A DNA stretch of 61,956 nt from Polaromonas sp. (GCA_030655515.1 JAURVI010000048.1:1-61956); one strand, 5' to 3'; shown: positions 43,705 through 52,200, numbered from the stretch's first letter. Notes: generated by a model from the letters alone, not told the origin. Made by a program: numbers and translations.

Positions 43705-46152
43705 TCAGGCCGCAGCCAGTTTTTCAAATTGCCGGGTGTCGACCGCCGCTTCCTTCAGGTCAAACCACGGGTCGGGCTCGCCGTCGAGCGCGAACTGCAG
43801 CCGCTCCCACAGCGCCTTGCGGCCCTCGTGGTCGTCGAGAATCCTTTTCTTCACATAGTCCAGGCCGACGCGGTTGACGTAATGCACGGTGCGTTCGAGA
43901 TACCAGCCTTCCTGGCGGTAGAGCTCGCAGAAGGCGCCGGTGTATTCCAGCACTTCAGCGGGTGTCTTGAGCTTGGTGAAGAAATGCGCGACCTCGGTCT
44001 TGATGCCGCCGTTGCCGGCGATGTACATCTCCCAGCCCGAATCGACGCCGATGATGCCGACGTCCTTGATGCCTGATTCGGCGCAGTTGCGCGGGCAGCC
44101 GCTCACCGCGAACTTCACCTTGTGCGGCGCGTACATGCGCCACATCGCGCGCTCCAGGTCCTTGCCCATCTGCGTGCTGTCCTGCGTCCCCATGCGGCAC
44201 CACTCGCTGCCGACGCAGGTCTTGACCGTGCGCAGGGCTTTGGCATAAGCGTGGCCGGAAGGCATGCCAATGTCTTTCCAGACGTTTTGCAGGTCTTCCT
44301 TTTTCACGCCCAGCAGGTCGATGCGCTGCCCGCCCGTCACCTTGACCGTCGGAATCTTGTACTTGTCCACCGCGTCGGCGATGCGGCGCAACTCGCTGGC
44401 CGTGGTTTCGCCGCCCCACATGCGCGGAATCACGCTGTAAGTGCCGTCTTTCTGGATGTTGGCGTGGCTGCGCTCGTTGATGAAGCGGCTTTGCGGGTCG
44501 TCTTTCGCTTCTTTCGGCCAGGTGCTGGTCACGTAGTAGTTGACGGCAGGCCGGCAACTGGCGCAGCCGTTGGGCGTGCGCCATTCCAGAAACAAGTAGA
44601 CGTCGGCAATCGCCAGCAGCTTGTTGTTGCGGATGGCCTCGCGCACCGCCTGGTGGCCGTGGTCGGTGCAACTGCACATGGCTTTGAGCTTGGGCGTGGC
44701 CGAGTAGTCGCCGCCGGCGGTGGCCATCAGAATCTGCTCGACCAGGCCGGTGCATGAGCCGCAGGAGGCGCTGGCCTTGGTGTGCTTGCGCACTTCGTCC
44801 AGCGTGAACAGGCCTTTTTCCTTGATGGCCTTGCAGATCGTTCCCTTGTTCACGCCGTTGCAGCCGCAGACCTCGGTCGAATCCAGCATGGCGGCTGCCT
44901 TGTTGTGGCCTTCATGCCCGGCATCGCCGATGTTGGACTCGCCGAACATCAGCCGGTCGCGGATGTCGCCCACCGCCCGGCCATCGCGCAGCAGCTTGAA
45001 GTAGTAGCTGCCGTCCACCGTGTCGCCATACAGGCAGGCGCCGATCAGTTTGTCGTTCTTGATGACCAGCTTTTTGTAAACGCCGCCAAAGGGATCGCTC
45101 ATGACGATTTCCTCGGTGCCTTCGCCGCCCATGAATTCGCCGGCGGAAAACAGGTCAATGCCGGTGACCTTGAGCTTGGTGGAGGTCAGCGAACCGGTGT
45201 AGCGGCCAATGCCGAACTGCGCCAGGTGGTTGGCCGCCACCTTGGCCTGCTCGAACAGCGGCGCCACCAGGCCGTAGGCAATGCCGCGGTGCGCCGCGCA
45301 TTCGCCCACGGAGTAGATGCGGGCGTCGGTCACGGTCTGCAGGGTGTCGTTGACCACGATGCCCTTGTTGCAGTGCAGGCGCATGGCTTCGGCCAGCCCG
45401 GTGTTGGGGCGTATGCCGACGGCCATCACGACCAGGTCGGTGGCCAGCTCGGTGCCGTCCTTGAACCTGATGGCGCTGACCCGGCCGTCCGGCCCGGCGG
45501 TCAGTTCCTGGGTCTGCGCGCCCATGAGGAACTTCAGGCCCCGGTCTTCCAGCGATTTTTGCAGCAGCTTGCCCGCCACGCTGTCGAGCTGGCGCTCCAT
45601 CAGTGTCGGCATGACATGCACCACGCTCACGTCCATGCCGCGCAGCATGAGGCCGTTGGCCGCTTCCAGGCCGAGCAGGCCGCCGCCGATGACGACGGCC
45701 TTTCTGTACTTCACCGACGCGTCAATCATGGCGTTGGTGTCGGCAATGTCGCGGTAGGCAATCACGCCTTGGAGGTCCTTGCCGGGAACCGGCAGGATGA
45801 AGGGGTTGGAGCCGGTGCATAGCAGCAGGCGGTCGTATTCTTCCTCGGTGACGCCGCCTTCCGAATCCACGGCGCGCACCACGCGCTTGATGCGGTCCAC
45901 TTCCACCACTTTTTTGCCGGCATGCAGCGTGATGTGGTTGTCCTTGTACCAGTCCCAACCGTTCAGCACGATCTCGTCGAGCGTCTGCTCACCGGCCAGC
46001 ACCGGGCTGAGCAAAATGCGGTTGTAATTGGGGTGCGGCTCGGCGCCAAAGATACTGATGTCGTACAGATCGGGGGCCACCTTGATCAGTTCTTCAATTG
46101 TCCTGACACCTGCCATGCCGTTTCCTACCATTACCAATTTCGGTTTTTTCAT
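43705..46152 (-). CDS. nirB: NADH-dependent assimilatory nitrite reductase large subunit
   Basis: Reduces nitrite to ammonium in the cytoplasm. The 815-aa protein has an N-terminal FAD/NADH domain (VGNGMAG near residue 9 and AVVIGGGLLGLE near 150), BFD-like 2Fe-2S segments (CGCNGVNKG near 425, CGSC near 460), and the sirohaem / 4Fe-4S region with CVGSEWC near 635 and SGCPRNCAE near 676. Length and order match NirB of other Burkholderiales. The start has AGGAGAAG upstream. A sigma-54 promoter lies about 30-47 bases before it, suggesting nitrogen-controlled expression of nirB-nirD-nasA. Confidence 0.96.
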   Translation of the reverse strand: MKKPKLVMVGNGMAGVRTIEELIKVAPDLYDISIFGAEPHPNYNRILLSPVLAGEQTLDEIVLNGWDWYKDNHITLHAGKKVVEVDRIKRVVRAVDSEGGVTEEEYDRLLLCTGSNPFILPVPGKDLQGVIAYRDIADTNAMIDASVKYRKAVVIGGGLLGLEAANGLMLRGMDVSVVHVMPTLMERQLDSVAGKLLQKSLEDRGLKFLMGAQTQELTAGPDGRVSAIRFKDGTELATDLVVMAVGIRPNTGLAEAMRLHCNKGIVVNDTLQTVTDARIYSVGECAAHRGIAYGLVAPLFEQAKVAANHLAQFGIGRYTGSLTSTKLKVTGIDLFSAGEFMGGEGTEEIVMSDPFGGVYKKLVIKNDKLIGACLYGDTVDGSYYFKLLRDGRAVGDIRDRLMFGESNIGDAGHEGHNKAAAMLDSTEVCGCNGVNKGTICKAIKEKGLFTLDEVRKHTKASASCGSCTGLVEQILMATAGGDYSATPKLKAMCSCTDHGHQAVREAIRNNKLLAIADVYLFLEWRTPNGCASCRPAVNYYVTSTWPKEAKDDPQSRFINERSHANIQKDGTYSVIPRMWGGETTASELRRIADAVDKYKIPTVKVTGGQRIDLLGVKKEDLQNVWKDIGMPSGHAYAKALRTVKTCVGSEWCRMGTQDSTQMGKDLERAMWRMYAPHKVKFAVSGCPRNCAESGIKDVGIIGVDSGWEMYIAGNGGIKTEVAHFFTKLKTPAEVLEYTGAFCELYRQEGWYLERTVHYVNRVGLDYVKKRILDDHEGRKALWERLQFALDGEPDPWFDLKEAAVDTRQFEKLAAA

Positions 46153-46182
46153 GGCACTTCTCCTGAATAGTTTTCAATGGCG

Positions 46183-46199
46183 TGCAAACGCCATGCCAG
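46183..46199 (-). promoter_or_regulatory. Sigma-54 promoter of nirB-nirD-nasA
   Basis: On the reverse strand CTGGCAT-GGCGT-TTGCA matches the -24/-12 consensus YTGGCAC-N5-TTGCW with one departure. The predicted start of transcription near 46172 leaves a 20-base leader with the ribosome-binding site. Scattered TGCACC/GGTGCA half sites upstream (46224, 46347, 46379) could bind NtrC but form no clean palindrome. Confidence 0.65.
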
Positions 46200-46394
46200 C
46201 TTTTGGGATGTGATTTTTCTGCGATGCACCAAAAGGATATTTGCCGGGTGAAAACGCACTGAAATCGGTTGTTCTGCGAGGGTGGGCAACGGTTCTGCCA
46301 TGCCACCTTCTGGTGCGATGGGTGTACGGCATGGCGGCCGGGTCATGCACCAATGTGGGCGTCAATCTTTCGTCTCTGGTGCAGGAATTTACGC

Positions 46395-46585
46395 ATGACC
46401 TTTGAAATCGACATCGGCTTGACCTCGTTGACGGGACGCAAGGACGTCAACGAGGTCTTTGCGGCAGCGATGCGGGCCGAACCGGGCCAGGCGGACGTGG
46501 GCGCCATTGTTGCGATAGCCGATGGCGTCAGCACCGGCTTATTTCGGCACACCCGAGACCTGGGACATCACGGTGGCGCTCGGCA
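46395..46585 (+). pseudogene. PP2C-type phosphatase remnant of the nitrate-assimilation kinase/phosphatase
   Basis: From the ATG at 46395 the frame encodes a typical N-terminus of a PP2C-like phosphatase (MTFEIDIGLTSLTGRKDVNE, then GAIVAIADGVSTG). In Burkholderiales, nitrate assimilation loci often carry a fused protein phosphatase-kinase with such a start. After 46536 the match jumps to a later part of the domain in a different frame (YFGTPETWDITVAL), so sequence is missing and the frame is shifted. Nothing of the kinase part remains before the convergent receiver-cyclase gene. I infer gene decay. Confidence 0.6.
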
Positions 46586-46594
46586 GCCGACCTA

Positions 46595-47710
46595 CTACAG
46601 CGCCAGTCCCAGCACTTCGATGCCATCGAGTGTGCTGCTGCGCAATGGCTCGTCAAAAGCTTTCCGGCGCCCGGTTTTGACCGTGCCGGCCACCGCCTGC
46701 AGCAGAGCGGCGCCACCGGCAATTTTCCAGCCGGCCTTGCTCGCCTGTTTTTGGAGCTGCAGGCACGCACTGACCGTGTCGCCCACCGGTAAAACTTGGG
46801 ATTTTCCCCGCAGCGGATCGTGCAGTTTTGTCAGCGTGACGGCACCGCTGTTCAAGCCCACGCAGACCTCGAATCGCGGCAGGGATCGCCCGGGAAAATG
46901 TTTGTCCAGAAAGCCCTGCACCCGGCGCGCAGAATCGATCAAACCCAAAGCGGTTTTGGTGGCGCGCAAACCGTTGTTGACGGTGTGGGTGTCGGTGCTG
47001 TCCACAAACACGGCGAGCAGGCCTTCGCCGACAAATTGCATGTGGTAAGCGCCAAACAGATGCAGGGTATCGCTGGCGTTGTTGTAAAACTGCCGCACCA
47101 CCTCGCTCAGCTCGCTGCTGGACAGTTTTTCAGCCAGGGCCGGGAAATTGGCGACATCGACAAACAACACCGTGGCGCTGGAAAATTTCTGGTCTTCCAG
47201 CGACGACTCCGCGGTGGGCCATCTCTCGCCCAGCTCGGCAAGCAGTTTGTCTTCATACAAGCGGGTCAGCCACTGCTTCTGACTCTCCAGCGCAAGGTCG
47301 ATGGCCGTGTCCACCGCGTGGTTATGGGCGGACTGGCGCATCAACTGCTTGTCGAGCTGGGCCGCGACGGCCTCGCGCAGCTCATCAAAAACAAGCGGCT
47401 TCGTCAGGTAGTCGTCGGCCCCGCGGGTCATTCCATGACGCACGTTTGCCCGCTCGTGCAGCGAGGTCAGCAAGATGACCGGTGTGCTCTGGATGGCAGG
47501 GTCGGCGCGCAATGCTTCCAACATCGCAAACCCGTCCATCACAGGCATGTTGACATCGCTGACGACCAGATCGGGTGCGTGTTGCCGCACCAGTGCCAGC
47601 CCGGCTTCGCCATTGGCCGCCTCCAGCACCTCGTAACCTTCGGCCCGCAACGCCGTGGCGATCAGCGTCCTGATCGTCTCGTCATCATCCATCGCCACAA
47701 TCAAAGCCAT
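46595..47710 (-). CDS. Response regulator with degenerate class III nucleotide cyclase domain
   Basis: A 371-aa protein. The receiver domain (residues 1-120) is complete: acidic pocket DDDE at 8-11, phospho-acceptor Asp52 in SDVNMPVMDG, Thr in LLTSLHE and Lys104. A coiled linker follows. The class III cyclase domain (175-365) keeps the first metal Asp185 in VLFVDVANF. The second metal position is Glu229 (VGEG instead of GDG), and the transition-state Asn/Arg pair is replaced by Ser314 and Gln318 in DTVSACLQ. It is thus probably catalytically impaired. It lies between nrtD and nirB; a regulatory role in nitrogen metabolism is a guess from context. Confidence 0.85.
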   Translation of the reverse strand: MALIVAMDDDETIRTLIATALRAEGYEVLEAANGEAGLALVRQHAPDLVVSDVNMPVMDGFAMLEALRADPAIQSTPVILLTSLHERANVRHGMTRGADDYLTKPLVFDELREAVAAQLDKQLMRQSAHNHAVDTAIDLALESQKQWLTRLYEDKLLAELGERWPTAESSLEDQKFSSATVLFVDVANFPALAEKLSSSELSEVVRQFYNNASDTLHLFGAYHMQFVGEGLLAVFVDSTDTHTVNNGLRATKTALGLIDSARRVQGFLDKHFPGRSLPRFEVCVGLNSGAVTLTKLHDPLRGKSQVLPVGDTVSACLQLQKQASKAGWKIAGGAALLQAVAGTVKTGRRKAFDEPLRSSTLDGIEVLGLAL

Positions 47711-48117
47711 TATTTCCCTTGAGTAAAAAGCAGCAATCAGTTTGGAGCTTGCCAGCGCGTGTCACTGATCCGGACAGGAATCTCTGTCGCTGTCCTGGGC
47801 TGCGGTGGCGGGAATTTTATAGGGAGCGCGGGTTTTGATGTGCTTTTTTGAGGTCGGAGCGGCGGCGCGATGCTGAGCACGCACTGCGTGCGAGGACGCC
47901 TCTTTAGCTTCGCGAAAAGGGTGGAACAAGCGCTTTCTGTGAAAAATCAGATTCACAGAATCAGTGCCCGACCCGTGCCACCTTGGGGCATTCAGAATGC
48001 ACTATTAAAGAGCGATTGGCAAGGTTATTCTGGCAGGATGCACAATTTTGGCGTGTACATTTTTCAACCGGAAAGTTGCTCAATTGCAGGAGTTGCGGAG
48101 CGACTCGGTTCCTTGTT
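47711..48117. other. Intergenic region between the receiver-cyclase gene and nrtD
   Basis: This 407-base region holds no supportable gene. A 9-bp perfect inverted repeat, TTCTGTGAA / TTCACAGAA, sits at 47935-47960. The promoter of the receiver-cyclase gene and the end of the nrt transcript should be here, but I see no clear boxes or T-tailed hairpin. Confidence 0.45.
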
Positions 48118-48930
48118 TCAGGCGGCTTTCTCGATGTGGCCCTGGCGGGTGTAGAGGAAGTCGATCACGGCTTTCCGGTAGCCCAGATAGCGGATGTCTT
48201 CAGCCAGCGCCACGCGCGAGCGGGGCCGCGGCAGCGCCACCTGCAACACCTCGCCAATCGTGGCCGACGGACCGTTGGTCATCATCACGATGCGGTCCGA
48301 GAGCAGCACCGCTTCGTCAACGTCGTGGGTCACCATCACCACCGTGCTTTGCGTGGCAGCGACGATTTGCAGCAATTCATCCTGCAGCTTGGCGCGGGTC
48401 AGCGCGTCGAGCGCGCCAAACGGTTCGTCCAGCAGCAGCACCTTGGGCTCCATGCAGAGCGCGCGGGCAATGCCGACACGCTGCTTCATGCCGCCGGAAA
48501 TCTCTCCGGGGCGCTTTTGCGCCGCGGCGCTCAAGCCGACCATGGCCAGCGCCGCTTCGGTGCGGGCTTTGAGTTGCGCCTTGGTTTCGGTGGCCGCGAA
48601 GACGCGCTCCACGGCGAGGTAAACGTTTTCATGGCAGGTCAGCCAGGGCAGCAGTGAATGATTTTGAAACACCACGGCGCGCTCCGGGCCGGGGCCGGCG
48701 ATTTCCCGGTTGGCGCAGAGCAGGACGCCCTGCGTGGGTGTGCTCAGGCCGGCAATCAGGTTGAGCAGCGTGGACTTGCCGCAACCGGAGTGGCCGATCA
48801 GCGCGACAAACTCGCCCTTGGCGACCGTCAGGTGGATGTTTTGCAGTGCGCAGAAGGGTCCTTTTTTTGTTTTGAAGGTCTGCTCCACGCCTTCGATCTG
48901 GATGTATTTGGTGGTCAGGGAGTCGTTCAT
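48118..48930 (-). CDS. nrtD: Nitrate ABC transporter ATP-binding protein
   Basis: ATPase subunit of the nitrate importer, 270 aa. Walker A GHSGCGKST is near residue 43, the Q-loop FQNHSLLPW near 88, the signature motif ISGGMKQRVGIARAL near 143 and Walker B VLLLDEPFGALD near 168. This is the NrtD/SsuB/TauB type. The start overlaps the permease stop by 4 bases. Substrate is assigned from the neighbouring nitrate-binding protein and nitrate reductase genes. Confidence 0.92.
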   Translation of the reverse strand: MNDSLTTKYIQIEGVEQTFKTKKGPFCALQNIHLTVAKGEFVALIGHSGCGKSTLLNLIAGLSTPTQGVLLCANREIAGPGPERAVVFQNHSLLPWLTCHENVYLAVERVFAATETKAQLKARTEAALAMVGLSAAAQKRPGEISGGMKQRVGIARALCMEPKVLLLDEPFGALDALTRAKLQDELLQIVAATQSTVVMVTHDVDEAVLLSDRIVMMTNGPSATIGEVLQVALPRPRSRVALAEDIRYLGYRKAVIDFLYTRQGHIEKAA

Positions 48931-49835
48931 GATTTCACTTCCTCAAATGTGAAGGCGGTAGCGAGCTTGATCAGCGCGAACTCAAGAACCAGACCCACGA
49001 TGCCGATGACAAAAATCGCGATGATGATGTTCTTGACGTTCAGGTTGTTCCACTCGTCCCAGATCCAGAAGCCGATGCCCACGCCGCCGGTCAGCATCTC
49101 GGCGGCCACGATCACCAGCCAGGCGGTGCCGACGGCCAGGCGCACGCCGGTCAGCATGTAGGGCAGCACGGCCGGGAACAGTATCTTGGTGAAAATCTTC
49201 CATTCGCTGAGGTTGAGAACGCGCGCGACGTTCATGTAGTCCTGCGGCACGCGCTGCACGCCGACGGCGGTGTTGATGATCATCGGCCAGATCGAGCAGA
49301 TGAAGATGGTCCAGATCGCGGCCGGGTTGGCGCCCTTGAACACCAGCAGGCCGATCGGCAGCCAGGCCAGCGGTGAAACCGGGCGCAACAGGCTGATGAG
49401 CGGGTTGAACATGCGCGAGAGAAAGCCGAAGCGGCCAATCATGAAGCCGAGCGGAATACCCACCAGCGCTGCCATGCCAAAGCCCATGGCGACACGCTTG
49501 AGTGAGCTCAGCACGTTCCAGCCCACACCCTGGTCGTTCGGCCCCTTGCTGTAGAACGGGTCGCTGAACAGCACCACGGCCTGCTTGAAGGTCTCCGCCG
49601 GCGATGGGATGCTGCTGCCCGTTCCCACCGACACCAGTTCCCAAAGCAGTGCCAGCAGGCCGAGACCGAGCACGGGCGGCAGCACGGCGAGCCAGAAGAC
49701 CGAGGCCAGCCGCTTGGCGAGCGGCGACCCTGTGGTTACGGCAACGGTCTGGCTTTTGGCGTCTTTTGGGGCGCTGGCCCTTTCAGAACGGGCGGGAGCG
49801 GTCTCCAGCGGGGAATGAAAAACAGCACTGACCAT
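48927..49835 (-). CDS. nrtB: Nitrate ABC transporter permease
   Basis: Inner-membrane permease of 302 aa with six helices after a polar N-terminal tail of about 45 residues. The ABC-permease EAA motif is in the loop PQDYMNVARVLNLSEWKIFTKILFPA near residue 205. The start at 49835 has an AGAGGTGA site; a codon ten upstream is less likely. It follows nrtA by 30 bases and overlaps nrtD. Confidence 0.92.
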   Translation of the reverse strand: MVSAVFHSPLETAPARSERASAPKDAKSQTVAVTTGSPLAKRLASVFWLAVLPPVLGLGLLALLWELVSVGTGSSIPSPAETFKQAVVLFSDPFYSKGPNDQGVGWNVLSSLKRVAMGFGMAALVGIPLGFMIGRFGFLSRMFNPLISLLRPVSPLAWLPIGLLVFKGANPAAIWTIFICSIWPMIINTAVGVQRVPQDYMNVARVLNLSEWKIFTKILFPAVLPYMLTGVRLAVGTAWLVIVAAEMLTGGVGIGFWIWDEWNNLNVKNIIIAIFVIGIVGLVLEFALIKLATAFTFEEVKS

Positions 49836-49865
49836 GGCATCACCTCTTGTGGATTGCGCTTGCAC

Positions 49866-51110
49866 TCAAGCGTGGACCTTGAAGCTGTCGGCGTACTTTT
49901 TCGGGTCTTTCCCGTCCCAGACCGTGCCGTCGATCATCTTGCTCGTGCGCATCACCTCTTTGGGAATGCTGACTTTGGCCGCGGTGGCGGCCTGTTTGTA
50001 GATGTCGATCTGGTTGATCTGTCTGGCCACGGCCAGGTAGTCGGGGTGCTCCTTGATCAGGCCCCAGCGCTTGTGCTGGGTGAGGAACCACATGCCGTCG
50101 GTCAGGTAGGGGAAGTTCACCGTGCCGTCGTTGTAGAACTTCATGTAGTTGGGGTCGTCCCAGGTTTTGCCCAGGCCGTTCTGGTAGCGGCCCAGGATGC
50201 GCTGGTTGATCACGTCCACACTCGTATTCACATAGGACTTGTCAGCCACCGTCTCGGCCATCTTGTTTTTGTTGTTCAGGCTGGCGTCGATCCACTTGCC
50301 GGCTTCGATGATGGCTGCCGTCACCGCACGCGCCGTGTTGGGATATTTCTTGACGAATTCGGCGGTGGTGCCCAGCGCTTTTTCGGGATGGTCCTTCCAG
50401 ATGTCCTGAGTGGTCACTGCCGTGATGCCGATGCCATCGGCGATCGCGCGGTGGCCCCAGGGCTCGCCCACGCAGTAGCCGTCCATGTTGCCCACACGCA
50501 TGTTGGCGACCATCTGCGGCGGCGGCACGGTGATGACCTTGACGTCTTTCATCGGGTTCACGCCGTAGGCGGCAAGCCAGTAGTACAGCCACATCGCGTG
50601 CGTGCCGGTGGGAAAGGTCTGGGCGAAGGTGTACTCGCGCTTGTCGGTGGCCATCAGCTTGGCCAGCGAGGGGCCGTCCACGCCGCCCTTGTCGGCCAGT
50701 TTCTTCGACAGCGTGATGGCCTGGCCGTTGTGGTTCAGGTTCATCAGGACGGCCATGTCTTTTTTGGGGCCGGACGTGCCCAGGTGAACACCGTAAATGA
50801 GGCCATAGAGCACATGGGCGAAGTCGAGTTCGCCATTGACGAGCTTGTCGCGCACACCGGCCCAACTGGCTTCCTTGGTCGGAATGATCTTGACGCCGTA
50901 TTTCTGGTCAATGCCCAGCACCGAGGCCATGATCACCGAGGCGCAGTCGGTCAACGGAATGAAGCCGATCTTGACTTCCTTCTTTTCAGGGGCGTCCGAG
51001 CCCTGGGCATAGACGGCGGCGCGCAGCGCCGGGCTGATGCCTACCGCGCCTACCGTGGCGGCCTGCAAAACAGTCCGGCGTGTCAGCGAAGATTTCAGCA
51101 GATCGGTCAT
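49866..51110 (-). CDS. nrtA: Nitrate ABC transporter substrate-binding protein
   Basis: Periplasmic nitrate-binding protein of the NrtA/CmpA family, 414 aa. The N-terminus has a twin-arginine-like export signal: SLTRRTVLQAATVGAVGISPAL. The mature part has KIGFIPLTDCASVIMA, TFPTGTHAMWLYYWLAA and the conserved VGNMDGYCVGEPWGHRA. The start at 51110 is chosen for the signal peptide. Its mRNA leader carries a predicted ANTAR antitermination element, and a sigma-54 promoter lies further upstream, so nrtA-nrtB-nrtD should be made when ammonium is short and nitrate is present. Confidence 0.94.
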   Translation of the reverse strand: MTDLLKSSLTRRTVLQAATVGAVGISPALRAAVYAQGSDAPEKKEVKIGFIPLTDCASVIMASVLGIDQKYGVKIIPTKEASWAGVRDKLVNGELDFAHVLYGLIYGVHLGTSGPKKDMAVLMNLNHNGQAITLSKKLADKGGVDGPSLAKLMATDKREYTFAQTFPTGTHAMWLYYWLAAYGVNPMKDVKVITVPPPQMVANMRVGNMDGYCVGEPWGHRAIADGIGITAVTTQDIWKDHPEKALGTTAEFVKKYPNTARAVTAAIIEAGKWIDASLNNKNKMAETVADKSYVNTSVDVINQRILGRYQNGLGKTWDDPNYMKFYNDGTVNFPYLTDGMWFLTQHKRWGLIKEHPDYLAVARQINQIDIYKQAATAAKVSIPKEVMRTSKMIDGTVWDGKDPKKYADSFKVHA

Positions 51111-51141
51111 GGTCTTGACTCCAGAATGAAAAATACAAGGT

Positions 51142-51211
51142 AAAAAAAACAAAAAGGCGTTCGACCCGGGCACACACAAGAGAGATGTGAGTGCGAGGTG
51201 CGAACGCCTTT
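51142..51211 (-). terminator. Intrinsic terminator in the nrtA leader
   Basis: Reverse strand: AAAGGCGTTCG (51211-51201) pairs with CGAACGCCTTT (51163-51153) and is followed by TTTGTTTTTTTT (51152-51142), all before the nrtA start at 51110. Its 5' arm contains most of the second ANTAR hairpin, so the two structures exclude each other. Confidence 0.85.
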
Positions 51212-51215
51212 GTTC
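51202..51215 (-). promoter_or_regulatory. ANTAR antiterminator hairpin P2
   Basis: Reverse strand GAAC-AAAGGC-GTTC: a 4-bp stem with a hexaloop having A at position 1 and G at position 4, as required for ANTAR-protein binding. It overlaps the 5' arm of the terminator. Confidence 0.65.
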
Positions 51216-51223
51216 TTGGAGGG

Positions 51224-51251
51224 CATCCCGCTTCGCCGTTGAAGCAGGATG
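51224..51251 (-). promoter_or_regulatory. ANTAR antiterminator hairpin P1
   Basis: Reverse strand CATCCTGCTTC-AACGGC-GAAGCGGGATG: an 11-pair stem (one G-T pair) with a hexaloop having A1 and G4. It begins about 7 bases after the predicted transcription start and is separated from P2 by 8 bases, matching the P1-linker-P2 layout of ANTAR RNA targets. Confidence 0.75.
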
Positions 51252-51268
51252 TCTTGCATCTAATGCGA

Positions 51269-51285
51269 AGCAAAACTTGTGCCAG
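51269..51285 (-). promoter_or_regulatory. Sigma-54 promoter of nrtA-nrtB-nrtD
   Basis: Reverse strand CTGGCAC-AAGTT-TTGCT fits the -24/-12 consensus exactly at the key positions, placing the start of transcription near 51258, just before hairpin P1. Confidence 0.75.
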
Positions 51286-51420
51286 TAAGAGTTCTTATTT
51301 CACGTGGTTTCGAAATATTAATTAGATTGGACTATGGAGCTTTGTATATAAGCGTAATCAGCTATTTAATTAATAGCATAAGCAGCGACAAGCCGGATCG
51401 CCCCAGGATTTTCGAGGATC

Positions 51421-51437
51421 TGCACCGTATGTGTGCA
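51421..51437. promoter_or_regulatory. NtrC-type enhancer site
   Basis: TGCAC-N7-GTGCA is a perfect match to the NtrC palindrome. It lies about 170 bases upstream of the predicted nrtA transcription start and 17 bases after the nasT stop codon. A further GTGCAGCGCAC palindrome overlaps its right half. Confidence 0.65.
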
Positions 51438-51453
51438 GCGCACCATTTCGGCG

Positions 51454-52086
51454 TCAACCGAGCAGCTCGGCCGCGTCCAGAATGCGCTGCGCCACCTCGC
51501 CCAGGCGCAGGCCCTTGTCCATGGCGGCTCTGCGGAGTTTTTCGTAGGCAAGCTGTTCGTTGATGTTCTGGCGCTGCATCAGCAGGCCCTTGGCGCGGTC
51601 AATCACTTTGCGGTCCTGCAATTCGGTCCTGGCGTCTGCCAGTTCGCGCCTGAGGCGCTGCTCATGTTCGAAGCGCGCCATCGCCACGTCCAGGATGGGG
51701 CGTATGCGTTCGGGCGACAAGCCGGCCACGATGTAGGCCGACACCCCGGCTGCCACCGCGTCTTTCACGTGGGTGGTGTCGTTGTCGTTGGTAAAAAGAA
51801 CAATCGGGCGCCGCGCATCGCGGGTCGCCATCACCACATGCTCCAGGGAATCGCGTGCCTCGCTTTCGGCGTCCACAATAATCATGTCGGGCTGGAGCTG
51901 GGCCAGGCGCTCTTCCAGGAACGTGTCCGCTGGCAACACCGCGACGATGTTGTAGCCGTTTTCCAGCAGACCGATGCGCAACTGGCGCGAACGCTCCGCT
52001 TGCGCGCGGGCATGGCTGTCCGTGGAGACGCCTTCCAGCAAGTCTGGAGCGATGATGACAAGGCGCAAGGATTGGGAAGGTGTCAT
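51454..52086 (-). CDS. nasT: ANTAR-domain response regulator NasT
   Basis: A 210-aa RNA-binding antiterminator. The N-terminal receiver-like domain (residues 5-130) carries IVDAESEA at the usual phospho-acceptor position. The C-terminal ANTAR domain of three helices contains DRKVIDRAKGLLMQRQ and AYEKLRRAAMDKGLRLGEVAQRIL. The start at 52086 (MTPSQSLRLVIIAPD) matches the family. Gene order nasT-nrtA and the hairpins in the nrtA leader make that leader its likely target. A sensor partner (NasS) is not in the window; NasS-like function might be served by an NrtA-like protein elsewhere. Confidence 0.9.
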   Translation of the reverse strand: MTPSQSLRLVIIAPDLLEGVSTDSHARAQAERSRQLRIGLLENGYNIVAVLPADTFLEERLAQLQPDMIIVDAESEARDSLEHVVMATRDARRPIVLFTNDNDTTHVKDAVAAGVSAYIVAGLSPERIRPILDVAMARFEHEQRLRRELADARTELQDRKVIDRAKGLLMQRQNINEQLAYEKLRRAAMDKGLRLGEVAQRILDAAELLG

Positions 52087-52123
52087 GGGCGAGTTTGTGC
52101 AAGATTCGCGCCAGTGGAATATG

Positions 52124-52200
52124 GCCCCCACGTTCGCTCACTGACGTGTAGCTCTCTGCCCCCCGAGGGGGCTGATTTTCCTTGGGGCGGCCCGGCGGAA
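52124..52200. repeat. Left copy of a 77-bp inverted repeat
   Basis: Matches the reverse complement of 52869-52945 with a single mismatch (T for C at about 52179). Each copy itself contains a CCCCC-GAGGGGG palindrome. This copy lies just upstream of nasT. Confidence 0.92.

Noticed and set aside
47870..48154. A 94-codon forward frame between the receiver-cyclase gene and nrtD
   Set aside because: No ribosome-binding site, no recognisable protein character, and it runs into the antisense of nrtD.
51255..51275. A further hairpin upstream of P1 as the first ANTAR stem
   Set aside because: It would overlap the sigma-54 -12 element and lie before the predicted transcription start, and its loop lacks G at position 4. 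The pair at 51224-51251 and 51202-51215 fits better.
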